A stretch of 64,000 nt of DNA, from the NCBI GenBank assembly GCA_963783235.1, contig CAWAMN010000002.1, positions 372,001 through 436,000 of the forward strand. The letters are read 5' to 3'. The first letter of the stretch is position 1; every line of letters starts with the position of its first letter. Both the position numbers and the translations under genes were made by a program. The notes below the pieces were generated by a model. That model worked only from the letters and a program-made list of their open reading frames with translations, had not been told where the DNA came from and made no database searches. Source of the stretch: Thiohalomonas sp963783235. GTDB taxonomy: Bacteria; Pseudomonadota; Gammaproteobacteria; Thiohalomonadales; Thiohalomonadaceae. Positions 18,870 through 28,553 of this stretch are shown piece by piece.

Positions 18870-20000
18870 ATGCCAATTCCCAGAGTTCTCCTCCCGTTTG
18901 CCGTCTTGCTGCTCTCCGCCTGTGCCACCGCGGCGGGTCCCGAGCTTCCCCAGACCCCCGCCACGCGCGCCGTGGACCTTCGCGATATGCCGAGCCTGGA
19001 GGCGATCATTCCGCAGTTGACCGATAAGCGGGTGGTATTCGTAGGCGAAACCCACGACCGCTACAGCCACCACTTGAACCAGTTGGCGATTATCCGCGGA
19101 TTGCATCAGCGCCATCCTGACCTGGTGATCGGACTGGAATTCTTTCAGCAGCCGTTTCAGAAATACCTGGACGACTATGTGGCCGGTGATATCTCCGAAG
19201 AGGAGATGCTGCGCAAAACCGAGTACTTCTCCCGCTGGAAATTCGATTACCGCCTCTACCGCCCGATCATGCAGTTCGCCCGCGACAAGGGCCTCAAGTT
19301 GCTCGCACTCAATGTGCCGGCGGAGCTGACCCGCAAGGTGGCCAGTGAGGGTTTCGAAGGACTGGAGCCGACTGAACGGGCCGAACTGCCTGAGATCGGC
19401 GAGACGGGAGAAGCCTACCGGGAGCGCCTGCAGTCAATTTATGCCAGCCATCCCAATAGTGAGGATGAGAAATCGTTCGAGTACTTTGTGCAGGCGCAAC
19501 TGCTCTGGGATGAGGGCATGGCGCAGCAAGCCGCGGATTTCCTGCGCCAGCACCCGGAGCGGCCCATGGTCGTGCTGGCCGGTTCCGGCCACCTCGCCTA
19601 TGGCATCGGCATCCCGTCCCGTCTGGAGCGCCGGGTCGATGTAGACAGTGCGGTGGTATTGAATGATCCCCAAGAGGAGCTCACGCCGGATATTGCCGAT
19701 TTCCTGCTTCTGACCGAGACCACGCCGTTGCCGCCCAAAGGTCGTCTCGGCATTTTCATGGAGGACAGCGGCGAAGGCGTAGTGGTGCGGAACTTTGCTG
19801 ACGACAGCGCGGCCAAAGCCGCAGGGCTGCGAGAGGAGGATCAAATCGTGCAGCTCGACGGGAGGGACATCCGCAACACCACCGATATTCGGCTGGCGCT
19901 TCTCGGGCGCGATGCCGGAGAAACCGTAACGGTGGCTGTGGAGCGCGACCAATGGCTGGCCGGCAGTGAGCGGGTTGAGTATTCCGTCACGCTTCGCTGA
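18870..20000 (+). CDS. ChaN family lipoprotein with C-terminal PDZ domain
   Basis: 376 aa from the ATG reading MPIPRVLLPF, which has AAGGA 7 nt upstream. Lipobox LLLSAC gives a membrane-anchored lipoprotein. The ChaN (DUF399) domain spans about residues 35-265: VVFVGETHDRYSHHLNQL, GLEFFQQPFQ, VVLAGSGHLAYGIGIP. ChaN proteins bind haem in related bacteria. A PDZ domain (about 290-375, GVVVRNFADDSAAKAAGL) follows, as in TIGR-type ChaN-PDZ fusions. Ligand unproven. Confidence 0.86.
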   Translation: MPIPRVLLPFAVLLLSACATAAGPELPQTPATRAVDLRDMPSLEAIIPQLTDKRVVFVGETHDRYSHHLNQLAIIRGLHQRHPDLVIGLEFFQQPFQKYLDDYVAGDISEEEMLRKTEYFSRWKFDYRLYRPIMQFARDKGLKLLALNVPAELTRKVASEGFEGLEPTERAELPEIGETGEAYRERLQSIYASHPNSEDEKSFEYFVQAQLLWDEGMAQQAADFLRQHPERPMVVLAGSGHLAYGIGIPSRLERRVDVDSAVVLNDPQEELTPDIADFLLLTETTPLPPKGRLGIFMEDSGEGVVVRNFADDSAAKAAGLREEDQIVQLDGRDIRNTTDIRLALLGRDAGETVTVAVERDQWLAGSERVEYSVTLR

Positions 20001-20134
20001 TGCGGAAAAGGAACTTTGCGGACGTTGGATGGGTCTGTCTATTGGATACGTTTTCCCCGTATGCGGCCGGTACTCACTGCGAGGCTTGATGAGTCCGAGT
20101 ACTCCGCCCCGACCACCGCTGAACGGAAACCGCC

Positions 20135-20635
20135 ATGAAAGCCCTCGTCCGACATCCGATCCTCTCCCTGCTGGTCGGCATCGCCATCGGCATCCTGATC
20201 TTTGCCGCCCGCGCCCGGGCTCCGGTCGAATTCGCCACCGCCGTGCCGCTGCACGACAAGGGCATCGCCACCTACTATGTCCAGGGAAAAATCAATGGGC
20301 TGGGCGAGGTAGAGTTCCTGGTCGATACCGGAGCCGGCTACACCACGATTAACGAGGAGACGCTCGCGGCCCTCAAACAACGTCAACTGGTGCGCTACAG
20401 TCGCGAGCTCTCCGGAATCCTCGCGGATGGCAGCCGGATGCGGGTGCCGGTGTATCACATCGCCACAATCGAGCTGGGTGGCTGCCAGCTCCAAAACATC
20501 GAAGCCGCCGTATTCCCCGGGCGCACCCGTTTTCTGCTGGGTATGAACGCGCTCAAACAGGCTGCACCGTTCGCGATCGTCACGGAGCCCGAGCCTCAAC
20601 TGGCCCTTAGCAATTGCCGTGTGGCCAGTTTCTAG
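20135..20635 (+). CDS. Retropepsin-like aspartic protease, membrane-anchored
   Basis: 166 aa. One N-terminal membrane helix (LSLLVGIAIGILIFAARA), then a single aspartic protease repeat with the catalytic motif VEFLVDTGAGYTTIN and the later LLGMNAL. Clan AA proteases of this size act as dimers. Probably periplasmic. It follows the ChaN gene by 134 bp; no clear terminator separates them. Confidence 0.83.
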   Translation: MKALVRHPILSLLVGIAIGILIFAARARAPVEFATAVPLHDKGIATYYVQGKINGLGEVEFLVDTGAGYTTINEETLAALKQRQLVRYSRELSGILADGSRMRVPVYHIATIELGGCQLQNIEAAVFPGRTRFLLGMNALKQAAPFAIVTEPEPQLALSNCRVASF

Positions 20636-20786
20636 AGCACCGAACAGCTTTAAACCTGGAGGGTGTAAATCATTGATATTGGGGCGTCGGCCGCAGGGAT
20701 GCGGCCTTCGAGCCTACAGGGATGTATTTACGGCGTCCCCAAAATCAATGATTTGCAGCCACCCTTACGTAACCTGTTCGGTGCTC
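20635..20786. repeat. 152-bp long imperfect inverted repeat
   Basis: Outer arms GAGCACCGAACAG and CTGTTCGGTGCTC pair perfectly. Further in, TAAATCATTGATATTGGGG pairs with CCCCAAAATCAATGATTT, and GCCGCAGGGATGCGGC forms an inner hairpin. Begins in the retropepsin stop codon. A transcript would fold into one long hairpin. Intergenic repeat of unknown function. Confidence 0.8.
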
Positions 20787-20895
20787 AAGGTACGCCATAA
20801 TGATACAGGCCAGCGCCAGCGGGGACGCTTGCAGGCACTCGCTCCTGTATCGAATCCCTACGGCCTCTCCCGGCGGGTGACCGGGATGTTTCTCT

Positions 20896-21369
20896 TCATT
20901 TCACCGGGTTAGGAGTTTCGATCCGGTACCGGGCATGGCAGGCAACGCAACGCGATAACTGATCGCCGAGTCGATCCATCAGCATCTCCGGGGTCTCCTC
21001 CTGACCGGCCGCCACCGACAGCTCGTCGAAGCCCCGGTGCACATTCATGCCCAGCCGTTTAAAGTCGAGCGGCAGTTTGGCCATCAGCGCCGGCGGGACA
21101 TCCTGGGCGATGGCCATGCCACTGGCGCGGGCTGCACTCTGAACGTTCTCAGGGTCCTGGTTTGCGAGACCCGCAACAATGCCTTGGACGGACTCCAGCA
21201 TAATTCGCATCTCACCGAGGACCAGATCGCGCTCACCGCTATCGAGTGCGATTGCGGTCCTCCGGTCCGGCGATGTCGAAACGGTACCGTTGACGAACAG
21301 GTAGCCCACTCCAACCGCAGTGACTCCCCAAAGCACCAGTGCCGCAATTGCCAAAATCCTGGTTTTCAT
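20896..21369 (-). CDS. Cytochrome c' (class II c-type cytochrome)
   Basis: 157 aa. N-terminal signal/anchor (ILAIAALVLWGVTAVGVGYLF) and a helical body with the haem motif CVACH close to the C-terminus, the arrangement of class II cytochromes c'. These periplasmic proteins bind NO or O2 or carry electrons. 26 bp upstream of the shorter genes' terminator; a second cytochrome c' lies at 22898. Confidence 0.83.
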   Translation of the reverse strand: MKTRILAIAALVLWGVTAVGVGYLFVNGTVSTSPDRRTAIALDSGERDLVLGEMRIMLESVQGIVAGLANQDPENVQSAARASGMAIAQDVPPALMAKLPLDFKRLGMNVHRGFDELSVAAGQEETPEMLMDRLGDQLSRCVACHARYRIETPNPVK

Positions 21370-21390
21370 TCAGACAATTTCTCCTTTATT

Positions 21391-21427
21391 AAAAAATAAA
21401 AAAAACCCCGGGCGCTAAGGCCCGGGG
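21391..21427 (-). terminator. Rho-independent terminator after DUF2892 gene
   Basis: Stem CCCCGGGC / GCCCGGGG followed on the minus strand by a T-rich run, 13 bp beyond the DUF2892 stop. Confidence 0.88.
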
Positions 21428-21439
21428 CGGCCGACAATG

Positions 21440-21640
21440 TTAGCAGGTATTGCCTTCGGGAACGCCGGCCTTTTTGAGCACCACGCTCAGGGGACAAAAA
21501 GTGGTAATGCCGCTCTGCGCCAGGTTGAACCCGACGAAAGCGCCCAGCCAAATCCAGTTGGGATGCACAAATTCGGCAAGCCCGATGCTGGCGAGGACCA
21601 TGAGGCCAGCCACGAGTTGCACGACGCGATTCACCGTCAT
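21440..21640 (-). CDS. DUF2892 family inner-membrane protein
   Basis: 66 aa with two membrane helices (VVQLVAGLMVLASIGLAEF and WIWLGAFVGFNLAQSG) followed by FCPLSVVLKKAGV, the standard DUF2892/YgaP C-terminal form; a cysteine in FCPL is typical. These are often fused or linked to rhodanese and sulfur-handling genes. It follows the FadL-type porin by 12 bp, so probably the same transcript. Confidence 0.85.
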   Translation of the reverse strand: MTVNRVVQLVAGLMVLASIGLAEFVHPNWIWLGAFVGFNLAQSGITTFCPLSVVLKKAGVPEGNTC

Positions 21641-21652
21641 ATCTCAGCTCCT

Positions 21653-22825
21653 TCAGTTTTTGTAGGAAATCTGCAGGTTGATCACATTCTGCTCAAGTTC
21701 GATGGTGGTGGTCCCATCGTCCGAGGTGATTTCGTTATTGAATGCCCGTACGTAGGAAAACGAAGCCGAAAGGCGCTTGGCCAGTTCCCGTGTCAACCCT
21801 AGCGACAGATGCTCCTCCGTCACGGCCAGTGAGCCGATATTGGCCTTCACGTCCTCGGAGTCGATCGGCGATTCACCGTAGTTCAAGCCGGCCCGAACCG
21901 TTGTTTTGGGACTCAGCTTCTTCTGAATCCCGAGGGCATAAACCACCTGATCATCCCAGCCATAATTCAACGTGGTCGCGACGGAGCCGTTGCGTCTCAG
22001 GTCCACACTGTCGAGCACATCGGAAAACCCGATCCATTTGATATCCGCCTCGATCAGCAGGTCTTCACGAGGAGTGAAAGCCGCACCGATCGCGAACTGT
22101 TCGGGTGCATCCATGTCCAGGCTGTATTGCCCGTCGCTCGCATTCCATTCGAACTCGTCCATTTCCTGCTTCGAAATGTATGAAACCCCGAAGCGCAGGT
22201 TATCGTTGGGCTGATAGGTGGCACCGATGGAGGCCCCAAATCCATAGGCCTGGTTTTGCGGTAAATGAAGTTCCATCGGACCAGCTGGAGTGAGCATACT
22301 CATGTCGACGGCCAAACTCTGGTAATCAATATTCAGTGCGGCGCCCCAAGACCACTGATCATTGATTCGATAACCGAAACCGGGGGCTATCTTGTAGAAC
22401 TGTTTGGTGGTGACGACATTCTGGTTTCCTGGCGCTGGGGCGATATCGTCAAAATCCACGCCCATTCCCGAGAGCCCGGCCATGCCCATTCCCACGGTCA
22501 GCTTCTGGCTGGGTCGGTACGCCAGCGCCCCGGAGGGAATCAGGTAGAGATCGGAGTCACTCTCTTCACCGTTGGCCTTGCGAGGTGGATTGAGAAAACC
22601 GAATCCCATGTCGGCCCGGAACTCGTCGAACTCAAGATTGGCCAGACCCGCCGGATTGGTCAGTACCGTACCGGCATCCTGGGGTGCAGCCGCAGTCGCA
22701 CCGGCCATACCCCACTGCGTCGCGGTAACACCGAGCATCTGATCACCATTGGTGGCCCAGGCCGCCCCATTCACGCCTAACGTCGCACACAGCGCGACAC
22801 CGGCCTTCTTGCATACTGCCTCCAT
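21653..22825 (-). CDS. OmpP1/FadL/TodX family outer-membrane transporter
   Basis: 390 aa. I take the ATG reading MEAVCKKAGV because GGGGGA lies 5 nt before it; an ATG two codons upstream overlaps that ribosome site. Signal peptide ends near AAWATNGDQ, and the mature start (NGDQMLGVTATQWGMAGA, TVLTNPAGLANL) is the FadL hallmark plug region. Beta strands continue to the C-terminal aromatic-rich strand (VINLQISYKN). Imports hydrophobic compounds such as fatty acids or aromatics; substrate unknown. Confidence 0.88.
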   Translation of the reverse strand: MEAVCKKAGVALCATLGVNGAAWATNGDQMLGVTATQWGMAGATAAAPQDAGTVLTNPAGLANLEFDEFRADMGFGFLNPPRKANGEESDSDLYLIPSGALAYRPSQKLTVGMGMAGLSGMGVDFDDIAPAPGNQNVVTTKQFYKIAPGFGYRINDQWSWGAALNIDYQSLAVDMSMLTPAGPMELHLPQNQAYGFGASIGATYQPNDNLRFGVSYISKQEMDEFEWNASDGQYSLDMDAPEQFAIGAAFTPREDLLIEADIKWIGFSDVLDSVDLRRNGSVATTLNYGWDDQVVYALGIQKKLSPKTTVRAGLNYGESPIDSEDVKANIGSLAVTEEHLSLGLTRELAKRLSASFSYVRAFNNEITSDDGTTTIELEQNVINLQISYKN

Positions 22826-22897
22826 AACCATCCCCCTTTGGATGTTGATGAATCGTTAATTTTTTTATTTTTTTGATTCACCGCACTTTCGACGTTT

Positions 22898-23475
22898 TTA
22901 ACGCAAGTGCGGTGATACTCCGGGTTTGCCCCGAAAAACCTGGTGACAGCCCATGCATCCGTTGGCAATCTTCCCGAAATAGTTCGCCGCGGCCGTCATG
23001 TCTTTCTTTTCAGCGGCCTCGGCCAGACGAAGGGCGTTGCCTTCGACCTCGTCATTGAACGGCACCAGCACACCGAGTTTGTCGTCGGTGATATCCTCCG
23101 GCTTCATATAAGGAAGAAGGCCGCCGCGTGGAATGCGGTGATTGGCCAGCCGGCGGGCAGCCTCGGCCGCCTGCTCCGGGTTATCGGTCATAAGGCCGGC
23201 GGCGACGGCCTGGTATTCCCCAGCACCTCGTGCATGACCTGGCGAAGGGTGGCGCGATCGCTGTGTCGGGTGTGCTGGCTGTAGATCCGCAGCAAAGATT
23301 TCTTGGTTTCCGGTGACAGCTTCTGAACGCGCTGGCGCATCGCCGGATCCATAATCATCAGCTGTTTCTTCATCATCTGTTGCGCAGCTGAGGGTTCCGC
23401 GGATACGGCGGTCGAGCCGAGACCGACGAAAATGGCCCCTGCCACCAACCCGCCGATAATCGTCTTCTTTCCCAT
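22898..23475 (-). pseudogene. Cytochrome c' with one frameshift
   Basis: The first frame has a signal peptide (IIGGLVAGAIFVGLGSTAVSA) and a helical body to VMHEVLG. Conserved reading moves to the next frame at about 23217 (EYQAVAAGLMTDNPEQ) and ends with the haem site CMGCHQVFRG near the C-terminus. Joined length about 192 aa. A one-base loss, probably a sequencing error. Class II cytochrome, periplasmic; upstream neighbour of the FadL-type gene in the same direction. Confidence 0.8.
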
Positions 23476-23657
23476 ACGTTTTCTCCTGCGTTTAACTCGG
23501 TTAATCTGGTTGGGTATTCCGGTATGCTGTTCTCATGGAGTCTGTAGGAGAGGTGTTTCGTAGGGATTTCCGGGGAGCGCCAAGTTGTAACAAAGTGTTA
23601 CGAAAGTGATTGGGTCGGTCTGCAGCGGTCATATTTCCAAGTCCGCGAGGGTAAAAC

Positions 23658-24364
23658 ATGAGCAATGAGACCAACTGGCACCGCCTGCTCGTCGTTGATG
23701 ATGACGATGCCCTCCGACGGCTGCTCAGCGCTATCTGGGTGAACATGGGTTCGAGGTCACCACCGTCGCCGATGGCAAGGCAATGGAGGCGGCTATAGCC
23801 GAAGAGGCCTTCGATTTGATCATTCTCGACCTGATGCTGCCGGGCGAAGACGGCCTCTCCCTTGCCAAACGGCTTCGAAGCCGGGGCAGTCTCCCTATCG
23901 TTATGCTCTCAGCCTGCGGTGAAGATGTGGACCGCATCGTCGGGCTGGAGGTAGGTGCCGATGATTACCTCGCCAAGCCGTTCAATCCACGAGAACTGCT
24001 GGCCCGAGTTCGAGCGGTCCTGCGTCGCAGCCAGAACACTCCCCAACCGGTGCAGGACGAGAGGGCTTTTGGGCCTTACGTGCTGGATGTCGAGAGTCGC
24101 CGGTTGACCTGCAATGGCCAGGAGATACCGCTGACCACCGGTGAATTCACCCTGCTGTCCATTTTTACGGCCAATCCCAATCAGGTACTCAGTCGGGATC
24201 GTTTGTTGCAGCTGCTGAAAGGCTATGAACACCAGCCGTTTGATCGCAGCATCGACGTCCGAATCACCCGGCTGCGCCGCAAAATCGAAGTCGATCCCAC
24301 CGCACCGACATACGTTCGCACGGTGTGGGGTGAGGGTTATCTCTTTGCTCCCGACGGCCGGTAA
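23658..24364 (+). pseudogene. ompR: OmpR-type response regulator, one frameshift
   Basis: The start frame gives HRLLVVDDDDALRRLLS with the acidic pocket. After a one-base loss near 23728 the second frame continues RYLGEHGFEVTTVADGKAME, the phospho-Asp in LIILDLMLPGEDG, the Lys in LAKPFNPREL, and a winged helix ending TVWGEGYLFAPDG. Joined length about 235 aa, as OmpR. Probably a sequencing error. With envZ 6 bp downstream, it would control osmotic or envelope genes; the symbol rests on that pairing. Confidence 0.84.
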
Positions 24365-24370
24365 ATCCGT

Positions 24371-25720
24371 ATGAGGATACCGCGTCCAAGTACCCTCTTC
24401 GGCAAAACACTGGCCACCATAGCCCTGGTCTCAGCGGGCTTTCTCATCTTTACGCTCTCGGTCGTGGCCAAATTTCTGCTACTGCCGGTCGGAGAGCGCT
24501 CCGCTGCCGACCTCGCCGCACTGATGATCTCTTCGGCCGAGGTCTGGGCTGTACTTCCCGATGAACGAAAGCCGGCCTACGGCCGGGGATTGGAAGACCG
24601 CAGTGGACTCCGTCTTCGTCACCCGCAACCCGGTCTTCCGGAGCGCGGGCTCGTACTGCCGTACTTCTATTTCCTTGAGAGCGCCCTGGAGGAGCAAACC
24701 GGTACCCCCGTCACCCTGCGGGTCGAGACGGACGGCGACGGAACGCCGCGTTACTTCGCCCGGATCGAGGCCGGCCCCGGTGAAGTGTTTGTCGGCGTAC
24801 CGCGCGCCCATATGGGCGTGCAGCCTCCGTTGGCCCTGTTTCTGGTCTTCTCTGTCGGCATGCTGGTGACGATGGCAACGGCCGTTGCCCTTGTTCGGCG
24901 CCTTACCGCACCGCTGGAGCGCCTTTCGGCGGCGACCCAAAAGCTGGGAAGCGGAGAGTGGCCCGCCCCCCTTCCGGAGACCGGGCCCGAAGAGCTGGTG
25001 CAACTGACACGCAGTTTCAATCGCATGATGATCCAGGTCGAGGAGCTGCTGGCCAACCGCACGACCCTGCTGGCGGGCATCTCCCACGATTTGCGCACGC
25101 CGTTATCACGCATGCAAGTGGCTCTGGAAATGCTCCCGGCCGAAAGCGATCCGGAACTGCTGGAGGGGCTAAGGGCGGACATTGCCCACATGAATACCCT
25201 CATCAGGCGCTTTCTGGAAGTGGCCCGCGGGCTGGAAGATGATCGATGGGTCGAGGTCGAACTGGATGCACTGATGACATCCGTCGCCGAAGCGGTCAAA
25301 CGCAGCGGTGCCGAGATCCGAATCAGGCCGGGTACGGGCTGTAAACTGGAGACATCGGAACTGGCCCTGCGGCGCATCCTTGAAAACCTGACGGAAAACG
25401 CCGTGCGCTACGGTGAAGGACGTCCCGTCGATATCGAATGGCACTGTACTGAAAGCCGCATCGCCATCCATATTCTCGACCGCGGACCGGGCATTCCCGA
25501 AACGGAAAGCGAAACCGTCTTCCTGCCCTTCTACCGCCTGGAGAGCTCCCGCAGCCGAGCCACCGGCGGCAGTGGGCTCGGCCTCGCCATCGCTCGCCAG
25601 TTGGCTCAGGCCAATGGTTGGGAGATAAAACTGCTGACACGCCATGGGGGCGGAACACGGGCTGTGCTGGATATGCCCATGAAAACGGTTCGGCGGGAGG
25701 CGGAAAAGCGGACAGCTTAG
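24371..25720 (+). CDS. envZ: EnvZ-type sensor histidine kinase
   Basis: 449 aa. Two membrane helices (about 12-36 and 155-178) bracket a periplasmic sensor. Then HAMP (VRRLTAPLERLSAATQKLG), H-box AGISHDLRTPLSRM, N-box ENLTENAVRYG, G-boxes DRGPGIPE and GGSGLGLAIARQLA. H-box and HAMP resemble EnvZ rather than PhoR kinases. It phosphorylates the adjacent OmpR-type regulator. The stop codon lies inside the end of a repeat fragment. Confidence 0.88.
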   Translation: MRIPRPSTLFGKTLATIALVSAGFLIFTLSVVAKFLLLPVGERSAADLAALMISSAEVWAVLPDERKPAYGRGLEDRSGLRLRHPQPGLPERGLVLPYFYFLESALEEQTGTPVTLRVETDGDGTPRYFARIEAGPGEVFVGVPRAHMGVQPPLALFLVFSVGMLVTMATAVALVRRLTAPLERLSAATQKLGSGEWPAPLPETGPEELVQLTRSFNRMMIQVEELLANRTTLLAGISHDLRTPLSRMQVALEMLPAESDPELLEGLRADIAHMNTLIRRFLEVARGLEDDRWVEVELDALMTSVAEAVKRSGAEIRIRPGTGCKLETSELALRRILENLTENAVRYGEGRPVDIEWHCTESRIAIHILDRGPGIPETESETVFLPFYRLESSRSRATGGSGLGLAIARQLAQANGWEIKLLTRHGGGTRAVLDMPMKTVRREAEKRTA

Positions 25721-25755
25721 CAGGCTGTTGGTGTCCCTTCTCCCTCAGGGAGACC
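25719..25755. repeat. Fragment of the CAGGCTGTTGAAA repeat family
   Basis: TAGCAGGCTGTTG is followed by CCCTTCTCCCTCAGGGAGA, an outer end joined to one internal hairpin with about 15 bp missing between. The envZ stop is part of it. Confidence 0.6.
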
Positions 25756-25791
25756 TTCACCTCGGTGCTCTCCGTGTTCTACCTGATTGGG

Positions 25792-28418
25792 TCAGCCCTC
25801 CAGGCTTTTGCTCACCACCTCGTAGACGTCGCTGGAAATCTTGGGTGCGGCCAGAATACGCTCCAGCTCGCGCTTCATGGCGTTTCGCCGTGATTCGTCG
25901 TAGCGCTTCCAGCGGGTCAGCGGGTCCAGCATGCGGGCTGCAACCTGCGGGTTGAGACTATCGAGGTTGATGATCTGATCGGCAAGGAAGGTATAGGCGT
26001 CCGTATCGCGGTGAAAGCCCGCCGGATTCCGCATAATGAAGGCCCCTATAACCGACCGTACCCGGTTTGGATTGCGTATATTGAAATCGGGATGGTCCAG
26101 CAGTTTTTTGACCCGCTCCAATGCACCGGGGGCCGGGGCGGCCGCCTGCACGGCGAACCACTTGTCGAGCACCAGCGCATCGTCGTGCCAGCGATCGTAG
26201 AAGCGTTTTGAGGCCTCCTCATGACCCGGTGCCGCGTTGTGAACGAGGACGACCAGAGCCGCCATGGAATCGGTCATATTGCCGGCCGTCTCGAACTGCG
26301 CAAAGGCGCGCTCCGATTCCCCCGCCAACTGCATCAGATAGGCCAGGCAGGCATTACGCAGCCGGCGCCGACCCATGGCTTCGGCGTCGATGCGATAGGG
26401 CCCCTCATCGGTGAGCGCCGCATAGCGCTTCGCCAGCGCCTCTTGGTGGGCCTCGGCCAGAGCAGAGCGGACGAACTGACGCGCCTCATGGATTTCCATC
26501 GGGTCCACCTCGTCCAGGCACTCGGCAATGTACTCCTCGGGCGGCAATGCCAAGGCCTCGGCCACGAGTGCGGGATCGAGTGTTTCGTTGGAGAGCGTCT
26601 TGCCAAAAGCGGCAGAGAGCCCCGGATCCAGTTCACGAGGGGCTCCTTCTATAAGACGAAGGATGACGCGAAGCGCCAGCTGTTGCCCCGCATCCCAGCG
26701 GTTGAAGTCATCGGTCTCGTTCCCCATCAGGAAGGCGAGCTCTTCATCGCTGTAGCCGCCCTCCAGTTTGACCGGCGCCGAGAAGGCGCGCAGCAGCGAG
26801 GGACCGGTTCGGCTGGCACCTCGTCGAAAATAAAGGTCTGCTCGGGCTCAGCCAGCTCAAGCACCCGTTCGCTGCCCCCGGCCTCGGACTCGCCCGCCAG
26901 CTTCAGGGGCATGCCCCGCCCTCCCTCGACAGGAGAGCGACTTTCACCGGAATGAGACAGGGGGCCTTCTCCGACTGTCCGGGAGTCGGCGGGCAACTCT
27001 GACGCAGAGTGAGACGGTACTGTTTGGCATCGGCATCATAGGCCCTGTCCACCTCGATGGTCGGTGTGCCGGCCTGTTCATACCAGCGGCGGAAACGGGT
27101 CAGATCCACCCCGTTGGCATCCTCCATGGCACGCACAAAATCGTCGGTGGTCACCGCCTGCCCGTCGTGGCGCTCGAAATAGAGATCGCTGCCTTTACGG
27201 AAACGTTCCGGGCCGAGCAGGGTGTGGATCATGCGCACCACTTCGGCGCCCTTCTCGTAGACCGTCAGGGTGTAGAAGTTATTGATCTCCACGTAGGAGT
27301 CGGGGCGTACCGGATGGGCCATGGGCCCCGCATCCTCGGCGAACTGGCGGGTGCGAAGCAGACTCACATCGTCGATTCGCTTGACCGCCGGCGAGGTCAT
27401 GTCGGCGGTGAACTGGGTATCGCGAAAGACGGTGAACCCCTCTTTCAGGCTGAGCTGAAACCAGTCACGGCAGGTGACCCGGTTACCCGACCAGTTGTGG
27501 AAGTATTCGTGGGCAATCACGCCTTCGATATTCACGAAATCCATATCGGTGGCGGTCTCGGGCTTGGCCAGCACGAACCGGGAATTGAAAATATTCAGCC
27601 CCTTGTTCTCCATGGCGCCCATATTGAAGTCATCGACAGCCACGATCATGTAGGTATTGAGATCATACTCGCGGCCGTAGACCTCCTCATCCCAACGCAT
27701 CGCCTTTTTCAGGGAGCGCATGGCATGCTCTGTCTTGTCTTCGTTGCCGTGCTGAACGTAGATGCTGCAGCTTTACCGGTTTGCCCGACATCGTCGTGAA
27801 TGTGTCGGAGATGCAGGCGAGGTCGCCGGCGACCAGGGCAAACAGATAGCTGGGCTTCAGTGACGGATCGTGCCAGGTCACGTAGTGGTAGCCGCCGTCC
27901 AGTTCGCCGCTGTCGATGCGATCGCCATTCGACAGCAGTACCGGGTAGGTTTCCTTATCCGCGACAAGCGTGGTGGTGAAGCGGGTCATCACATCGGGTC
28001 GATCCGGGAAGTAGGTGATCTTGCGAAAACCCTCCGCCTCGCATTGAGTGCAGAAATTACCGCCCGACACATACAGCCCCTCCAGCGCGGTATTGGCCGA
28101 CGGATTGATTCGGGTCACCACCTCCAGATGGAAGTGGCTCGGGGGGTGGGGGATCACCAGGGCCTCATCGGACACCTCGTAGCCCTCATCCCCGACCGGA
28201 TCGTGATCCATGCTCACGGAAACCAGCTCCAACTCCTGACCGTTCAGTACCAGCGGACGCCGCCCTTCGGCCGGATCGTAGTTGGCCCGGATCTCCATGC
28301 GCGACGTCACCGTGGTGACTTCGGGTTCCAGATCGAAGCGGAGATTGATCGTCTCTATCCGATAGTCGGGAACGGTGTAATCCTTCAGATAAACGGTTTT
28401 CGGCTGGCTTTCGCTCAT
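25792..28418 (-). pseudogene. pepN: Aminopeptidase N (PepN), three frameshifts
   Basis: Cytoplasmic M1 aminopeptidase of the large gammaproteobacterial type. N-domain from MSESQPKTVYLKDY; substrate motif MGAMENKGLNIFN and zinc site VIAHEYFHNWSGNRVTCRDWFQLSLKEG; long helical C-domain ending YEVVSKSLEG. Conserved reading changes frame near 27768, 26930 and 26812. Joined length is about 875 aa (E. coli 870). Conserved catalytic residues in alternating frames argue for indel errors. I take the start at 28418; an in-frame ATG at 28448 is possible. Confidence 0.88.
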
Positions 28419-28553
28419 GATCAGTAAACTGGCTGGTTGGGGGTTCAAATAACCAATATTAGCAGTCTGGGGTTTATGCCACAGAAACGCCGGCGGTTAC
28501 TGTTCCAAGGGAGAAGTGGACAAGAAAAAAAGTTGGGTCCTTCGGGGACGAAC

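Noticed and set aside
22877..22915. CACCGCACTT..AAGTGCGGTG hairpin as terminator of the cytochrome c' gene
   Set aside because: In the gene's direction it is followed by an A-run, not a T-run.
24371..25720. Second PhoR
   Set aside because: HAMP domain, H-box and the adjoining OmpR-type regulator fit EnvZ; no PAS domain is present.
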